Assembly (NCBI GenBank): GCA_035318745.1
Contig: DATHEA010000020.1
Span: 1 to 58,613 of the forward strand
Direction: 5' to 3'
DNA length: 58,613 bases
Origin: VRUE01 sp035318745
Lineage (GTDB): Bacteria > Actinomycetota > Thermoleophilia > Solirubrobacterales > 70-9
In this document: piece after piece, positions 39,850 to 49,236 of the stretch
Position numbering within the stretch: position 1 is the first letter of the stretch
Layout: every line of letters begins with the position of its first letter
Made by a program: the position numbers and the translations under genes
The notes under the pieces: generated by a model
What the model saw: the letters and a program-made list of their open reading frames with translations, nothing else
Told to the model about the DNA's origin: nothing
Database searches by the model: none

Positions 39850-41916
39850 ATGGCCAAGGACATCGACCAGCTCTGCATCAACACGATCCGCACGCTGTCG
39901 ATCGACGCGATCGAGAAGGCCAACTCGGGCCATCCGGGCACGCCGATGGCGATGGCCCCGGTCGCCTACACGCTCTGGCAGCGCTTCCTCCGCTTCGATC
40001 CCGCCGACCCGATCTGGCCCAACCGCGATCGCTTCGTCCTCTCCGCCGGCCACGCCTCGATGCTGCTCTACGCGCTGCTCCACCTGGCCGACGTGCAGGC
40101 GGTCGAACCCGACTACGAGGTCGTCGGCCGCCCCTCGGTCTCGCTCGGCGACATAGAGAGCTTCCGCCAGCTCGACTCGCGCGCGCCCGGCCATCCCGAG
40201 TACCGCTGGACCTCTGGCGTGGAGACGACCACCGGCCCGCTCGGACAGGGGATCGCGACCAGCGTCGGGATGGCTATCGCCTCCAAGTGGCAGGGCGCCC
40301 GCTACGGCGCTGAGCTCTTCGACTTCGACGTCTACGCGATCGCCGGCGACGGTTGCCTGATGGAGGGCGTCTCCAACGAAGCGGCTTCGATCGCCGGCCA
40401 CCTCAAGCTCGACAACCTCTGCTGGATCTACGACAACAACCACATCACGATCGATGGAAAGACGCGGATCGCCTACGAGGACGACGCCGCCGCCCGCTTC
40501 ATGGGCTACGGCTGGAACGTGACCAGGGTCGGCGATGCCAACGACATGGAGCTGCTCAGCCGCGCCTTCGAGGAGTTCAAGGGGGAGGATGGGCGGCCGA
40601 CGCTGATCATCGTCGACTCCCATATCGGCTGGGGCTCGCCGCACAAGCAGGACACCGCCGCCGCCCACGGCGAGCCGCTCGGCAAGGAGGAGGTGCGGGA
40701 GACCAAGCGCGTCTACGGCTGGCCCGAGGACGCCCAGTTCCTCGTTCCCGATGGAGTCAAGGAGCACTTCGCCGCCGGTGTCGGCAAGCGCGGCGCCGAG
40801 CTGCGCGCAGATTGGCAGGCAAGGCTCGCCGCCTACGCCGGCAGCAACTCGGACCTCGCCGCCGAGATCGAGGCGACGCAGAAGCGCGCCCTGCCCGATG
40901 GTTGGGACGCCGGCATCCCCAGCTTCGAGCCCGACGAGAAGGGGCTGGCGACGCGCAAGGCCTCGAGCAAGGTCGAGAGCGCGATCGCCGAACGGCTGCC
41001 TTGGCTGCTCGCCGGCTCCGCCGACCTGACCGACTCGACCTCGGTCCGGCTCGACTTCGACGGTGCGGTCGACTTCGAGCCCGGCGCCTACGACGGTCGC
41101 CAGCTTCACTACGGCATCCGCGAGCACGAGTCGGCGGCGATCTCCAACGGCCTCTCGCTCTCCAAGCTGCGGCCGCTCTGGTCGACCTACCTCACCTTCT
41201 CCGACTACGCCCGCCCGGCGATCCGCCTCTCGGCGCTGATGGAGCTGCCGGTGATCCACCTCTTCACCCACGACTCGATCGGTCTCGGCGAGGACGGCCC
41301 GACCCATCAGCCGGTCGAGCAGCTCGCCTCGCTGCGGGCGATTCCGGGCCTTGACGTGATTCGTCCCGCTGACGCCAACGAGGTCGCCGAGGCCTGGCGG
41401 GTGGCGATCGACCGCACCCACCAGCCGGTCGCCCTCGTCCTCACCCGCCAGGACGTGCCGATCTTCGACCGTGAGAAGTACGCCTCCGCCGAGGGCCTGC
41501 GGCGCGGCGGCTATGTGCTGGCGGACTCCACCGTTACCGACGGAGTCGGTGACGGTGAGCCCGAGGTGATCCTGATCGCCACCGGCAGCGAGGTCGCGCT
41601 GGCGCTCGGCGCGCACGAGGAGCTCAGCGGCGAAGGCATCCGCTCGCGCGTCGTCAGCCTTCCCTGCTGGGAGCTCTTCGACCGCCAGGACGGCGCCTAC
41701 CGCGATCGGGTCCTGCCGCCCAGCGTCAGTGCCCGCGTGTCGGTCGAGGAGGCCTCGACGATGGGCTGGGATCGCTATGTCGGTCCCGGGGGGAGGCGGA
41801 TCGGCATGCACACCTTCGGCAGCTCTGCCCCGCTGAAGGACGTCCAGACCAAGTTCGGCTTCTCGCCCGACAAGGTCGCCGAGGCGGCTCGCGAAGTGCT
41901 TGGCGTGCGAAGCTGA
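39850..41916 (+). CDS. tkt: Transketolase
   Basis: A 688-residue thiamine-diphosphate enzyme transferring two-carbon units between sugar phosphates. Motifs: ANSGHPGTPMAMAP at the N-terminus, TTTGPLGQGIATSVGMA, the ThDP/Mg site GDGCLMEGVSNEA with downstream NN, and the pyrimidine-domain THDSIGLGEDGPTHQP. Full family length. It is the first gene of a tightly packed run tkt-tal-pgi-cydA-cydB-HAD. TAGGAT lies 12 bases upstream of the ATG with no clear Shine-Dalgarno. Confidence 0.97.
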   Translation: MAKDIDQLCINTIRTLSIDAIEKANSGHPGTPMAMAPVAYTLWQRFLRFDPADPIWPNRDRFVLSAGHASMLLYALLHLADVQAVEPDYEVVGRPSVSLGDIESFRQLDSRAPGHPEYRWTSGVETTTGPLGQGIATSVGMAIASKWQGARYGAELFDFDVYAIAGDGCLMEGVSNEAASIAGHLKLDNLCWIYDNNHITIDGKTRIAYEDDAAARFMGYGWNVTRVGDANDMELLSRAFEEFKGEDGRPTLIIVDSHIGWGSPHKQDTAAAHGEPLGKEEVRETKRVYGWPEDAQFLVPDGVKEHFAAGVGKRGAELRADWQARLAAYAGSNSDLAAEIEATQKRALPDGWDAGIPSFEPDEKGLATRKASSKVESAIAERLPWLLAGSADLTDSTSVRLDFDGAVDFEPGAYDGRQLHYGIREHESAAISNGLSLSKLRPLWSTYLTFSDYARPAIRLSALMELPVIHLFTHDSIGLGEDGPTHQPVEQLASLRAIPGLDVIRPADANEVAEAWRVAIDRTHQPVALVLTRQDVPIFDREKYASAEGLRRGGYVLADSTVTDGVGDGEPEVILIATGSEVALALGAHEELSGEGIRSRVVSLPCWELFDRQDGAYRDRVLPPSVSARVSVEEASTMGWDRYVGPGGRRIGMHTFGSSAPLKDVQTKFGFSPDKVAEAAREVLGVRS

Positions 41917-41946
41917 AAACTGAAAGCAAACCGCGAAGGGAGAGCC

Positions 41947-43047
41947 ATGAAGCCGACCGAGAAGTTGCATGAGCTGGGCCAGAGCCTCTGGCTCGACAAC
42001 ATCACCCGCCCGATGCTCGACGAGGGCGTTCTTGCCGGTTACGTCGAGGAGCTCTCAGTCACCGGGCTCACCTCCAACCCGACGATCTTCGACAAGGCGA
42101 TCTCCGGTGGCGACGCCTACGACGCGCAGATCGCCGAGCTCAGCACCAGCGCCGTCCCCGAGGAGGGCATCGGCGCCACTCCCACCGAGCGGATCTTCTT
42201 CGAGCTGGCGATTTCCGATCTGCGCCGCGCCACCGATCTCTTCGCGGCGATCCACGAGCGCACCGCCGGCGTCGACGGCTTCGCCTCGCTCGAGGTCTCA
42301 CCGCTGATCGCCGACGACACCGAGGCGACCATCCAGGAGGCAGCCGAGCTCCACGCCAAGGCCGAGCGCGACAATCTCTTCATCAAGATCCCCGGCACGG
42401 AGGCGGGGCTGCCCGCGATCGAGGAGTCGATCTTCGCCGGCATCCCAATCAACGTCACCCTGCTCTTCGACCGCGACCAGTACCTCGCCGCCGCCGACGC
42501 CTACCTGCGTGGGATCGAGCGGCGCATCGAGGCTGGGCTCGACCCCGACGTCGCCTCGGTCGCATCGATCTTCATGAGCCGCTGGGACGTCGCCGTCTCC
42601 GACGAAGCCCCGGACGAGCTGCGCAACCAGCTGGGGATCGCGGTGGGCGAACAGGCCTACTGCGCCTATCGCAGGCTGCTTGGCTCCCAGCGCCAGCAGC
42701 GGCTGTTCAACGAGGGCGCCCGCCCGCAGCGCCTCCTCTTCGCCAGCACCGGCACCAAGGATCCGGATGCCTCGGACGTCCTCTACATCGAGGCGTTCGC
42801 CGCGCCGTTCACGGTCGACACCATGCCCGAGCCGACGCTGAAGGCGTTCGCCGACCACGGCGAGGTAGGAGATCCCATGGCGACCGATGGCGAGGCCGCC
42901 GAGGAGAAGCTGGCGGTGTTCTCCGCGGCCGGGATCGACGTCGGCGAGCTGGCCAAGCGCCTCCAGGAGGAGGGCAAGGTCGCCTTCGCGAAGTCGTGGG
43001 ACGAGATGCTGAAGACGATCGAGTCGCAGGTCGGGGCGCGCGCGTGA
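41947..43047 (+). CDS. tal: Transaldolase
   Basis: A 366-residue transaldolase of the longer actinobacterial type. VTGLTSNPTIFDKAI and the Schiff-base lysine in LFIKIPGTEAGLPAIEE are diagnostic. It transfers dihydroxyacetone units in the non-oxidative pentose phosphate branch. It begins 30 bp after tkt, preceded by AGGGAG, and overlaps the pgi start by 4 bp. Confidence 0.96.
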   Translation: MKPTEKLHELGQSLWLDNITRPMLDEGVLAGYVEELSVTGLTSNPTIFDKAISGGDAYDAQIAELSTSAVPEEGIGATPTERIFFELAISDLRRATDLFAAIHERTAGVDGFASLEVSPLIADDTEATIQEAAELHAKAERDNLFIKIPGTEAGLPAIEESIFAGIPINVTLLFDRDQYLAAADAYLRGIERRIEAGLDPDVASVASIFMSRWDVAVSDEAPDELRNQLGIAVGEQAYCAYRRLLGSQRQQRLFNEGARPQRLLFASTGTKDPDASDVLYIEAFAAPFTVDTMPEPTLKAFADHGEVGDPMATDGEAAEEKLAVFSAAGIDVGELAKRLQEEGKVAFAKSWDEMLKTIESQVGARA

Positions 43048-44711
43048 GCGAAGCCGACTCGGCGCCCCGGCGCGACGCCGACCCGGCGTTGCGCCGGGGA
43101 GAGGTATGGCCGGCGCTGGAGCGCCATCACGCCCAGATCGCCGACACTCACCTGCGCGATCTCTTTGCCGCCGACCCTGACCGCGGCGAGCGTTTGGTCG
43201 CCAACGGCGCCGGCCTCCACCTCGACTTCTCCAAGAATCTCGTAACCGACGAGGTACTGATCATGCTGGGTCAGCTGGCCCGCGAGCGTGGCGTCGAGGC
43301 GCGCCGGGAAGCGATGTTCGCCGGCGAGCACATCAACGTCTCCGAGGACCGCGCCGTGCTGCACGTGGCGCTGCGGATGCCGCGCGAGCGCTCGCTGATC
43401 GTCGACGGCGTCGACGTGGTCAAGGAGGTGCACGAGACGCTCGACCGGATGGGCGACTTCGCCGAGCGGGTTCGCTCCGGCTCCTGGACCGGCCACACCG
43501 GCAAGCCGATCCGCAATGTCGTCAACGTCGGCATCGGCGGCTCCGACCTCGGCCCGGTGATGGCTTACGAGGCGCTGCGCCACTTCAGCCACCGCGATCT
43601 CACCTTTCGCTTCGTCTCCAACGTCGACGGCACCGACTTCGTTGAGAAGACCCGCGACCTCGACCCGGCGGAGACGCTCTTCGTCATCTGCTCGAAGACC
43701 TTCACCACGCTGGAGACGATGACCAACGCCCGCACCGCGCGCGAGTGGCTGCTGGCGGGGCTGCGTGGCGAGGAGGAGGCGATCGCCAAGCACTTCGTCG
43801 CCGTCTCGACCAACGCCGAGGAGGTGGCGAAGTTCGGCATCGACACCGAGAGCATGTTCGGCTTCTGGGACTGGGTCGGCGGCCGCTACTCGATGGACTC
43901 GGCGATCGGCCTTTCGACCATGCTGGCGATCGGGCCTGCCCAGTTCGCCGAGATGCTGTCCGGCTTCCACGCGATGGACGAGCACTTCCGCGAGACCCCG
44001 CCGGCGGGCAACCTGCCGATGCTGATCGGCCTCCTGTCAGTTTGGTACGGCGGCTTCTTCGGCGCCCAGACCTGCGGCGTCTTCCCCTACGACCAGTACC
44101 TGCACCGCTTCCCGGCCTACCTGCAGCAGCTGACGATGGAGTCCAACGGCAAGCACGTCACCCTCGAGGGCGCCCGCGTCGACTACGACACCGGCGCGAT
44201 CTTCTGGGGTGAGCCGGGGACCAACGGCCAGCACTCCTTCTACCAGCTGATCCACCAGGGGACGCGGCTGATCCCCTGCGACTTCATCGGCTTCATGCAC
44301 TCCAACAACCCGCTCGGCGACCACCACGACCTGCTGATGTCGAACGTCTTCGCGCAGAGCGAGGCGCTTGCCTTCGGCAAAACACCCGAGCAGGTGCGGG
44401 CCGAGGGGACGCCGGAGGAGATCGTCCCGCACCGGGTGATGGAGGGCAACCGGCCCTCGAATACGATCCTCGCCGAGCGCCTCGACCCCTTCACGCTCGG
44501 CACCCTGGTCGCCCTCTACGAGCACAGCACCTTCACCCAGGGAGCCGTGTGGGGAATCGACTCTTTCGACCAGTGGGGGGTCGAGCTGGGCAAGGCGCTC
44601 GCTGTCGCGATCATCCCCGAGCTGCAGGCCGCCGAGGAGCCAAAGCTGAAGCACGACAGCTCGACCAACACGCTGATCCGCCGCTACCGTCAGGCGAGAG
44701 CGAAGGTGTAG
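43044..44711 (+). CDS. pgi: Glucose-6-phosphate isomerase
   Basis: A 555-residue phosphoglucose isomerase interconverting glucose and fructose 6-phosphates. The sugar-phosphate-binding segments VNVGIGGSDLGPVMA and ICSKTFTTLETM are followed by the PGI signature DSFDQWGVELGKAL; catalytic-site stretches with His and Glu are present (ESNGKHVT, GEPGTNGQHSF). The GTG start overlaps the tal stop (GTGA). cydA starts three bases after its stop, so the two are surely co-transcribed. Confidence 0.97.
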   Translation: MSEADSAPRRDADPALRRGEVWPALERHHAQIADTHLRDLFAADPDRGERLVANGAGLHLDFSKNLVTDEVLIMLGQLARERGVEARREAMFAGEHINVSEDRAVLHVALRMPRERSLIVDGVDVVKEVHETLDRMGDFAERVRSGSWTGHTGKPIRNVVNVGIGGSDLGPVMAYEALRHFSHRDLTFRFVSNVDGTDFVEKTRDLDPAETLFVICSKTFTTLETMTNARTAREWLLAGLRGEEEAIAKHFVAVSTNAEEVAKFGIDTESMFGFWDWVGGRYSMDSAIGLSTMLAIGPAQFAEMLSGFHAMDEHFRETPPAGNLPMLIGLLSVWYGGFFGAQTCGVFPYDQYLHRFPAYLQQLTMESNGKHVTLEGARVDYDTGAIFWGEPGTNGQHSFYQLIHQGTRLIPCDFIGFMHSNNPLGDHHDLLMSNVFAQSEALAFGKTPEQVRAEGTPEEIVPHRVMEGNRPSNTILAERLDPFTLGTLVALYEHSTFTQGAVWGIDSFDQWGVELGKALAVAIIPELQAAEEPKLKHDSSTNTLIRRYRQARAKV

Positions 44712-44714
44712 GAA

Positions 44715-46115
44715 GTGCTCGGCTTCGACGCACTCCCGCTCGCGGCGTCGGAGTCCAACCTGCTCGCCGCGCGCGAGCTGATGGCGTTCACGCTCGCCTT
44801 CCACATCGTCCTCGCCTGCCTTGGCGTCGCCCTGCCGGCGATGATCCTCAGCGCCAACTGGCTGGGGCTGAAGCGCGACGATCCCGACGCGATGCGGCTG
44901 GCGCGGCGCTGGTCGAAGGCGATGGGCGTGACCTTCGCCGTCGGCGCCGTCACCGGCACCGTGCTCAGCTTCGAGTTCGGCCTGCTCTGGCCGAACTTCA
45001 TGTCCCGCTTCGGCGACGCGTTCGGGATCGGCTTCGCGATCGAGGGGCTCTTCTTCTTCACCGAGGCGATCTTCCTCGCGATCTACATCTACGGCTGGAA
45101 GCGGCTCGGCGGCTGGGCGCACTTCTGGGCCGGCGTGCCGATGGTGATCACCGGCATCGGCGGCGCCTTCTCGGTTGTCACCGCCAACTCCTGGATGAAC
45201 GCGCCGCAGGGCTTCACCCTCGACTCCGCCGGCAAGGTGGTCGAAACCGAGCCCTTCAAGGTCCTCTTCAACCCGGCCTGGCACTACGAGGTACCGCACA
45301 TGATCCTCGCCGCCTACATGGTGGTCGGCTTCCTCGTTGCCTCGATCTACGCGGTCGGAATGCTGCGCGGCCGGCGCGACCGCCTGCACCGGCTCGGGTT
45401 GCTGATCCCACTCACGATCGCCTGCATCGTCACCCCGGTCCAGCTCTTCGTCGGCGATACCGCGGCGCGCGAAGTCGCCGACCACCAGCCCGCCAAGTTC
45501 GCCGGCTTCGAGTGCATCCAGGAGACCGGCACCCACCAGACCGAGTACGTCGGCGGCATCTGCACTTCGGACGGGGTCAAGGCGGCGATCCCGATTCCCG
45601 ATCTCGATTCCTTCCTGGTCGGCTTCAGCGCCGACACCAAGGTCACCGGGCTGAACGACATCTCGGCTGACGAACGCCCTCCCGCCAACACGCTGCTCCA
45701 CCTCGCTTTCGACGCGATGGTCGGGATCGGCACGGCGCTGCTGGCACTCGGTGCCTGGCTCGGCTTCGTCTGGTGGCGGCGGCGCGACATCCCGCGCACG
45801 CCCTGGTTCCTCCGTGCGGTTGCCGTTTCCGGCGTCGGTGCGATCCTTGCCCTCTGGTTCGGTTGGATCGTCACCGAGGTCGGCCGCCAGCCCTGGATCG
45901 TCCAGGGCTACATGCGCACCTCCGAAGCGGTGACGGAGGCGAAGGGGATCTGGTTTGCCTTCGCTGGGGTGCTCATCCTCTACGCCGGCCTCGGCATCGG
46001 CGCGGTGTTGGTGCTGCGGGCGATGTCGCGCCGCTGGCGCGAGCAGGAAGAGGAGGGGGACGAGTTCGAGGTCCCCTACGGTCCGTCGGGCGATCTGCCG
46101 GAGGCCGCGCGGTGA
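44715..46115 (+). CDS. cydA: Cytochrome bd-type quinol oxidase subunit I
   Basis: A 466-residue membrane protein with about nine helices. Heme ligands can be placed: His in TLAFHIVLACLGVALP, His in YEVPHMILAAYM and Met in the later helix. The GRQPWIVQGYMRT motif characteristic of CydA is intact. The Q-loop region (VADHQPAKFAGFECIQE...) is of the short type. It oxidises quinol and reduces O2 to water in the membrane. It starts with GTG three bases after pgi and overlaps cydB by 4 bp. Confidence 0.95.
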   Translation: MLGFDALPLAASESNLLAARELMAFTLAFHIVLACLGVALPAMILSANWLGLKRDDPDAMRLARRWSKAMGVTFAVGAVTGTVLSFEFGLLWPNFMSRFGDAFGIGFAIEGLFFFTEAIFLAIYIYGWKRLGGWAHFWAGVPMVITGIGGAFSVVTANSWMNAPQGFTLDSAGKVVETEPFKVLFNPAWHYEVPHMILAAYMVVGFLVASIYAVGMLRGRRDRLHRLGLLIPLTIACIVTPVQLFVGDTAAREVADHQPAKFAGFECIQETGTHQTEYVGGICTSDGVKAAIPIPDLDSFLVGFSADTKVTGLNDISADERPPANTLLHLAFDAMVGIGTALLALGAWLGFVWWRRRDIPRTPWFLRAVAVSGVGAILALWFGWIVTEVGRQPWIVQGYMRTSEAVTEAKGIWFAFAGVLILYAGLGIGAVLVLRAMSRRWREQEEEGDEFEVPYGPSGDLPEAAR

Positions 46116-47110
46116 GCCGCGCCGACGTCGCGGTGGCGATCCTCTGGATCGGCGCGACGCTCTATGCGGTGTTCGGCGGCGCCGACTTCGGCGGCGGCCT
46201 ATGGGACCTGATTGCGGGCGACGCCGAGCGCGGCGAGCGGCCGCGGGAGCGGATTCAGCGATCGCTGACCCCCGTCTGGGAGGCCAACCACGTCTGGCTG
46301 ATCTTCATCCTCGTCGTCCTCTGGACCGCCTTCCCCGAGGCCTTCGGGGCGATCATGTCGACGCTGTACGTGCCGATCGCCCTGGCCGCGGTGGGAATCG
46401 TCCTGCGCGGCGCCGGCTTCGCCTTTCGCAAGTCGGTCCAGCGGCTCGAGTACCGCCGCGCGATGGGCGCGGCCTTCGCCCTTTCCTCGGTGCTGACGCC
46501 TTTCTTCATGGGCACGGTGGTTGGCGCGATCGCCGCCGGCAACGTTTCCCCGGAGGGCAACGGCGACGCTTTCTCGAGCTGGCTGGCGCCATTGCCGCTG
46601 CTGACCGGGGCGCTCTTCGTCGCCACGGGGGGCTACCTGGCGGCGGTCTTCCTCGTCGTCGATTCCCATCGCGCCGACGACACGGAGATGGAGGGCTATT
46701 TCGCCAGTCGCGCCCTGGGCGCCGGCCTCGTCGCCGGCATCTTCGCCATCGCCGGTTTGATCGCCCTGCACGGCGAAGCTCGCTACGCGTACGAGCGGCT
46801 GATCGTCGAGGGGCTGCCGCTCGTGATCGTCTCGGCTCTTTGCGGCTTCGGGGTGCTCGGTCTCCTGCTCAGCCGCGGCCGGCGCGGCCTGCGCCCGCTC
46901 GCCGTCGGCGCTGTAGTCGCGGTGATCTGGGGCTGGGGGGTCGCCCAGTTCCCCTACCTGCTGCCGACCTCGCTGAAGATTAGCCAGGCGGCAGCACCGG
47001 GGCCGACCCTCGACGCTGTCCTGATCGTCTTCGTCGTCGCCGCGATCGTCGTCCTGCCCGCTCTCGGCCTGCTCTACTGGCTCAGCCAGCGGGCACTGCT
47101 CGAGGAGTAA
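46112..47110 (+). CDS. cydB: Cytochrome bd-type quinol oxidase subunit II
   Basis: A 332-residue membrane protein with eight to nine helices. The N-terminal ILWIGATLYAVFGGADFGGG and VWEANHVWLIFILVVLWTAF are the CydB signatures. It dimerises with CydA and shapes the heme and quinol pocket. The GTG start overlaps the cydA stop (GTGA). No cydCD transporter or cydX-like small ORF is seen after it; the HAD gene starts five bases after the stop. Confidence 0.95.
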   Translation: MSRADVAVAILWIGATLYAVFGGADFGGGLWDLIAGDAERGERPRERIQRSLTPVWEANHVWLIFILVVLWTAFPEAFGAIMSTLYVPIALAAVGIVLRGAGFAFRKSVQRLEYRRAMGAAFALSSVLTPFFMGTVVGAIAAGNVSPEGNGDAFSSWLAPLPLLTGALFVATGGYLAAVFLVVDSHRADDTEMEGYFASRALGAGLVAGIFAIAGLIALHGEARYAYERLIVEGLPLVIVSALCGFGVLGLLLSRGRRGLRPLAVGAVVAVIWGWGVAQFPYLLPTSLKISQAAAPGPTLDAVLIVFVVAAIVVLPALGLLYWLSQRALLEE

Positions 47111-47115
47111 GCAGC

Positions 47116-47799
47116 GTGGCTGGGAGCGAATCGGACATCCGCGCGGTGCTCTTCGACATCGACGGCACGTTGCTCGTGACCGGCGGTGCCGGCGGTGTCG
47201 CCTGGCAGCGTGGCTTCGAGGAGCTCTACGAGGTCGAAGCCAACGTCGCCGAGCACACCGACGCGGGCATGACCGACCCCGAGATCGCGGCGATCGTCTT
47301 CCGCGAGGTGCTCGGGCGCGAAGGCAGCGTCGAAGAGCGCGCCAAGGCGATCGGCTGCTACCTCAAGCACCTGCCGGACGCGGTCGCCGAGTCGAGCGGC
47401 TACCGGGTGATGCCGGGAATCGAGGAGCTGCTCGACCGCCTGATCGACGGCGGATGTCTGCTCGGCCTGGTCACCGGCAACATCGAGGCCGCTGCCCACA
47501 TCAAGCTGGCCCGTGGCCACCTCAACCGTTTCTTCTCCTTCGGCGGCTACGGCTCCGACTCCGCTGATCGCACCGAGCTAACCAAGGCCGCTCTACGCCG
47601 CGGCGAGCTCGTCTCCGGCGGCTCTCTCCAGAACAGCTCCTGCATCTCGGTGGGCGACACCCCGCGGGATGTCACCGCAGGCCACGGCGCCGGGATCAAA
47701 GTGGTCGGCGTAGCAACCGGCAGCTACTCGGCCGATCAGCTCAAACAAGCTGAAGCCGACTGGGCTCTTGTCGATCTCACCGCCAGCTTCCCGGCATAG
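47116..47799 (+). CDS. HAD-superfamily hydrolase, phosphoglycolate-phosphatase-like
   Basis: A 227-residue phosphatase. Motif I is VLFDIDGTLL (nucleophile Asp and acid/base Asp), motif II GLVTGN, motif III a conserved Lys region and motif IV SVGDTPRDVTAG. The cap lies between motifs I and II, as in the Gph subclass. It probably dephosphorylates a small metabolite such as a sugar phosphate, in keeping with its place at the end of the tkt-pgi-cyd transcription unit. Start GTG. Its stop codon is the first three bases of a 117-bp inverted repeat. Confidence 0.88.
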   Translation: MAGSESDIRAVLFDIDGTLLVTGGAGGVAWQRGFEELYEVEANVAEHTDAGMTDPEIAAIVFREVLGREGSVEERAKAIGCYLKHLPDAVAESSGYRVMPGIEELLDRLIDGGCLLGLVTGNIEAAAHIKLARGHLNRFFSFGGYGSDSADRTELTKAALRRGELVSGGSLQNSSCISVGDTPRDVTAGHGAGIKVVGVATGSYSADQLKQAEADWALVDLTASFPA

Positions 47800-47932
47800 A
47801 GACCATCCGGTAGGGCTGAACGTCTTGTACTTTTTCGGTGTCGGTAAAACGGGCGTCAGCAGATGGGCGATCCACCGAAAAAGTTAAGTGGAAGCCCTGC
47901 CGGATGGTCTCTATGGCCTGCCGGATGGTCTC
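47797..47932. repeat. Nested inverted-repeat element between convergent genes
   Basis: Outer arms 47797-47817 and 47893-47913 match over 21 bp with one mismatch; inner arms ACTTTTTCGGTG (47829-47840) and CACCGAAAAAGT (47873-47884) are perfect. A further direct copy of CCTGCCGGATGGTCTC follows at 47917-47932. It overlaps the HAD stop codon and abuts the cfa stop. It could be a bidirectional terminator or a MITE-like insertion. Confidence 0.75.
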
Positions 47933-47933
47933 C

Positions 47934-49139
47934 CTAAGCCAGCGAACATCTCGCCTGGTAAATCGACAAGAACCCATTTTCGAAGCCGTTCCTCGCCGCA
48001 CGCAGGTACAGCCGCCAGACCCTCACCCGTTCGGGGCCGGCGAGGCGGATCGCCTCGCCGAGGTTCTCGTCGAGGCGGCGGGCCCAGTGGCGCAGGGTCT
48101 CGGCGTAGTCGTCGCCGTGCTCGGAGACGTGGCGGGTGACGAAGCCGGCCCGTTCCAGCGCGAGCAGGACGCGCGAGAGGTGCAGCGGTTCGCCGTCGGG
48201 GAAGACGTAGCGCTCGGAGAAGGCGGCGGCGTCGGGGTCGGTATGGCGCAATCGGGCGATGCCGTGGTTGAGCAGTCGCCCACCCGGCTCCAGCAGCCCC
48301 GCCAGCGTGTTCGCGTAGACGTCGATCTGCTCTTTGCCGACGTGCTCGACCATGCCGATCGAGGCGATCGCGTCGAAGCGCTCGCCGGCCAGGTCGCGGT
48401 AGTCCATGACGCGGATCTCGACCCGGTCGGCGACGCCGGCCTCCTCGGCTCGCCGCCGCGCCCTTTCCGCCTGCGGCGGCGAGAGCGTGATGCCGACGAC
48501 GCCGGCGCCGTGCTTGGTCGCCGCCCAGAGCGGGAAGCTGCCCCAGCCGCAGCCGACGTCGAGCACCCGGTCGCCCTGCTTCAGCGCCAGCTTGCGGGCG
48601 ACGGTCTCCAGCTTCTCTTCCTGCGCCTCCTCGAGCGTCTCGGCGCCCTCGGCGAAGAAGGCGCAGCTATAGGTCATCGATTTGTCGAGGAAGAGGGCGA
48701 AGAAGTCGTTGGAGACGTCGTAATGGTGGCGCACCGCTTGCGCGTCGCGCTCCTTGCTGTGGCGCCGACCGCTGAGCACGAGCTCGGCGGCGGGACGGCT
48801 TGGAGGCCTCTGGATGCCGGCCGCGCGCACCGCGCCGAGCGCCAGCCGCGCGATGTCGCCGCGATCCAGCGACGGCGGCTGCCAGCTGTCGAGCACCTCG
48901 ATCACCGCGTCCATGTCGTCGACCTCGATCTCGCCGCTGACGTAGGCCCGGCCGAGGCCGAGCTGTCCCGGCGCGCGCAGCGCATGCGCGGCAGCACGCG
49001 GCGAGCGGATGAAGAAGGTGGGACCGTCGCCGTTGGTGGCGGGCAGCTTGGTCCCGTCCCAGAACTCGACCGTGAACGGGCGCTCCGGGATGCGGGTCTC
49101 GATCTCGCGGCGCAGGGGCGCGGTGCGGGCGAATGCCAT
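47934..49139 (-). CDS. cfa: Cyclopropane-fatty-acyl-phospholipid synthase
   Basis: A 401-residue SAM-dependent methyltransferase that adds a methylene bridge across the double bond of membrane phospholipid acyl chains. The N-terminal lipid-binding part is followed by the family marker HYDVSNDFFALFLD and MTYSCAFF. The SAM site is VLDVGCGWGSFPLWAA, and SIGMVEHVGKEQIDVY contains the Glu/His that bind bicarbonate in Cfa enzymes. ATG 49139 is chosen; TAGGGT (complement 49147-49152) seven bases upstream suggests a leaderless message. It diverges from the desaturase that makes its substrate double bonds. Confidence 0.93.
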   Translation of the reverse strand: MAFARTAPLRREIETRIPERPFTVEFWDGTKLPATNGDGPTFFIRSPRAAAHALRAPGQLGLGRAYVSGEIEVDDMDAVIEVLDSWQPPSLDRGDIARLALGAVRAAGIQRPPSRPAAELVLSGRRHSKERDAQAVRHHYDVSNDFFALFLDKSMTYSCAFFAEGAETLEEAQEEKLETVARKLALKQGDRVLDVGCGWGSFPLWAATKHGAGVVGITLSPPQAERARRRAEEAGVADRVEIRVMDYRDLAGERFDAIASIGMVEHVGKEQIDVYANTLAGLLEPGGRLLNHGIARLRHTDPDAAAFSERYVFPDGEPLHLSRVLLALERAGFVTRHVSEHGDDYAETLRHWARRLDENLGEAIRLAGPERVRVWRLYLRAARNGFENGFLSIYQARCSLA

Positions 49140-49236
49140 CGGCTGGACCCTACATCCGGCCCGCCCCCGATGCGGGCGCATCGCCTCAACACTCGCCACC
49201 CGGACATTTGGCTGCAAGGCCAGGAATGGCAAGCGT

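Noticed and set aside
38722..41970. 1082-residue minus-strand ORF
   Set aside because: It lies wholly opposite the kinase and transketolase genes; its sequence is repetitive Arg/Val/Asp-rich shadow without a family.
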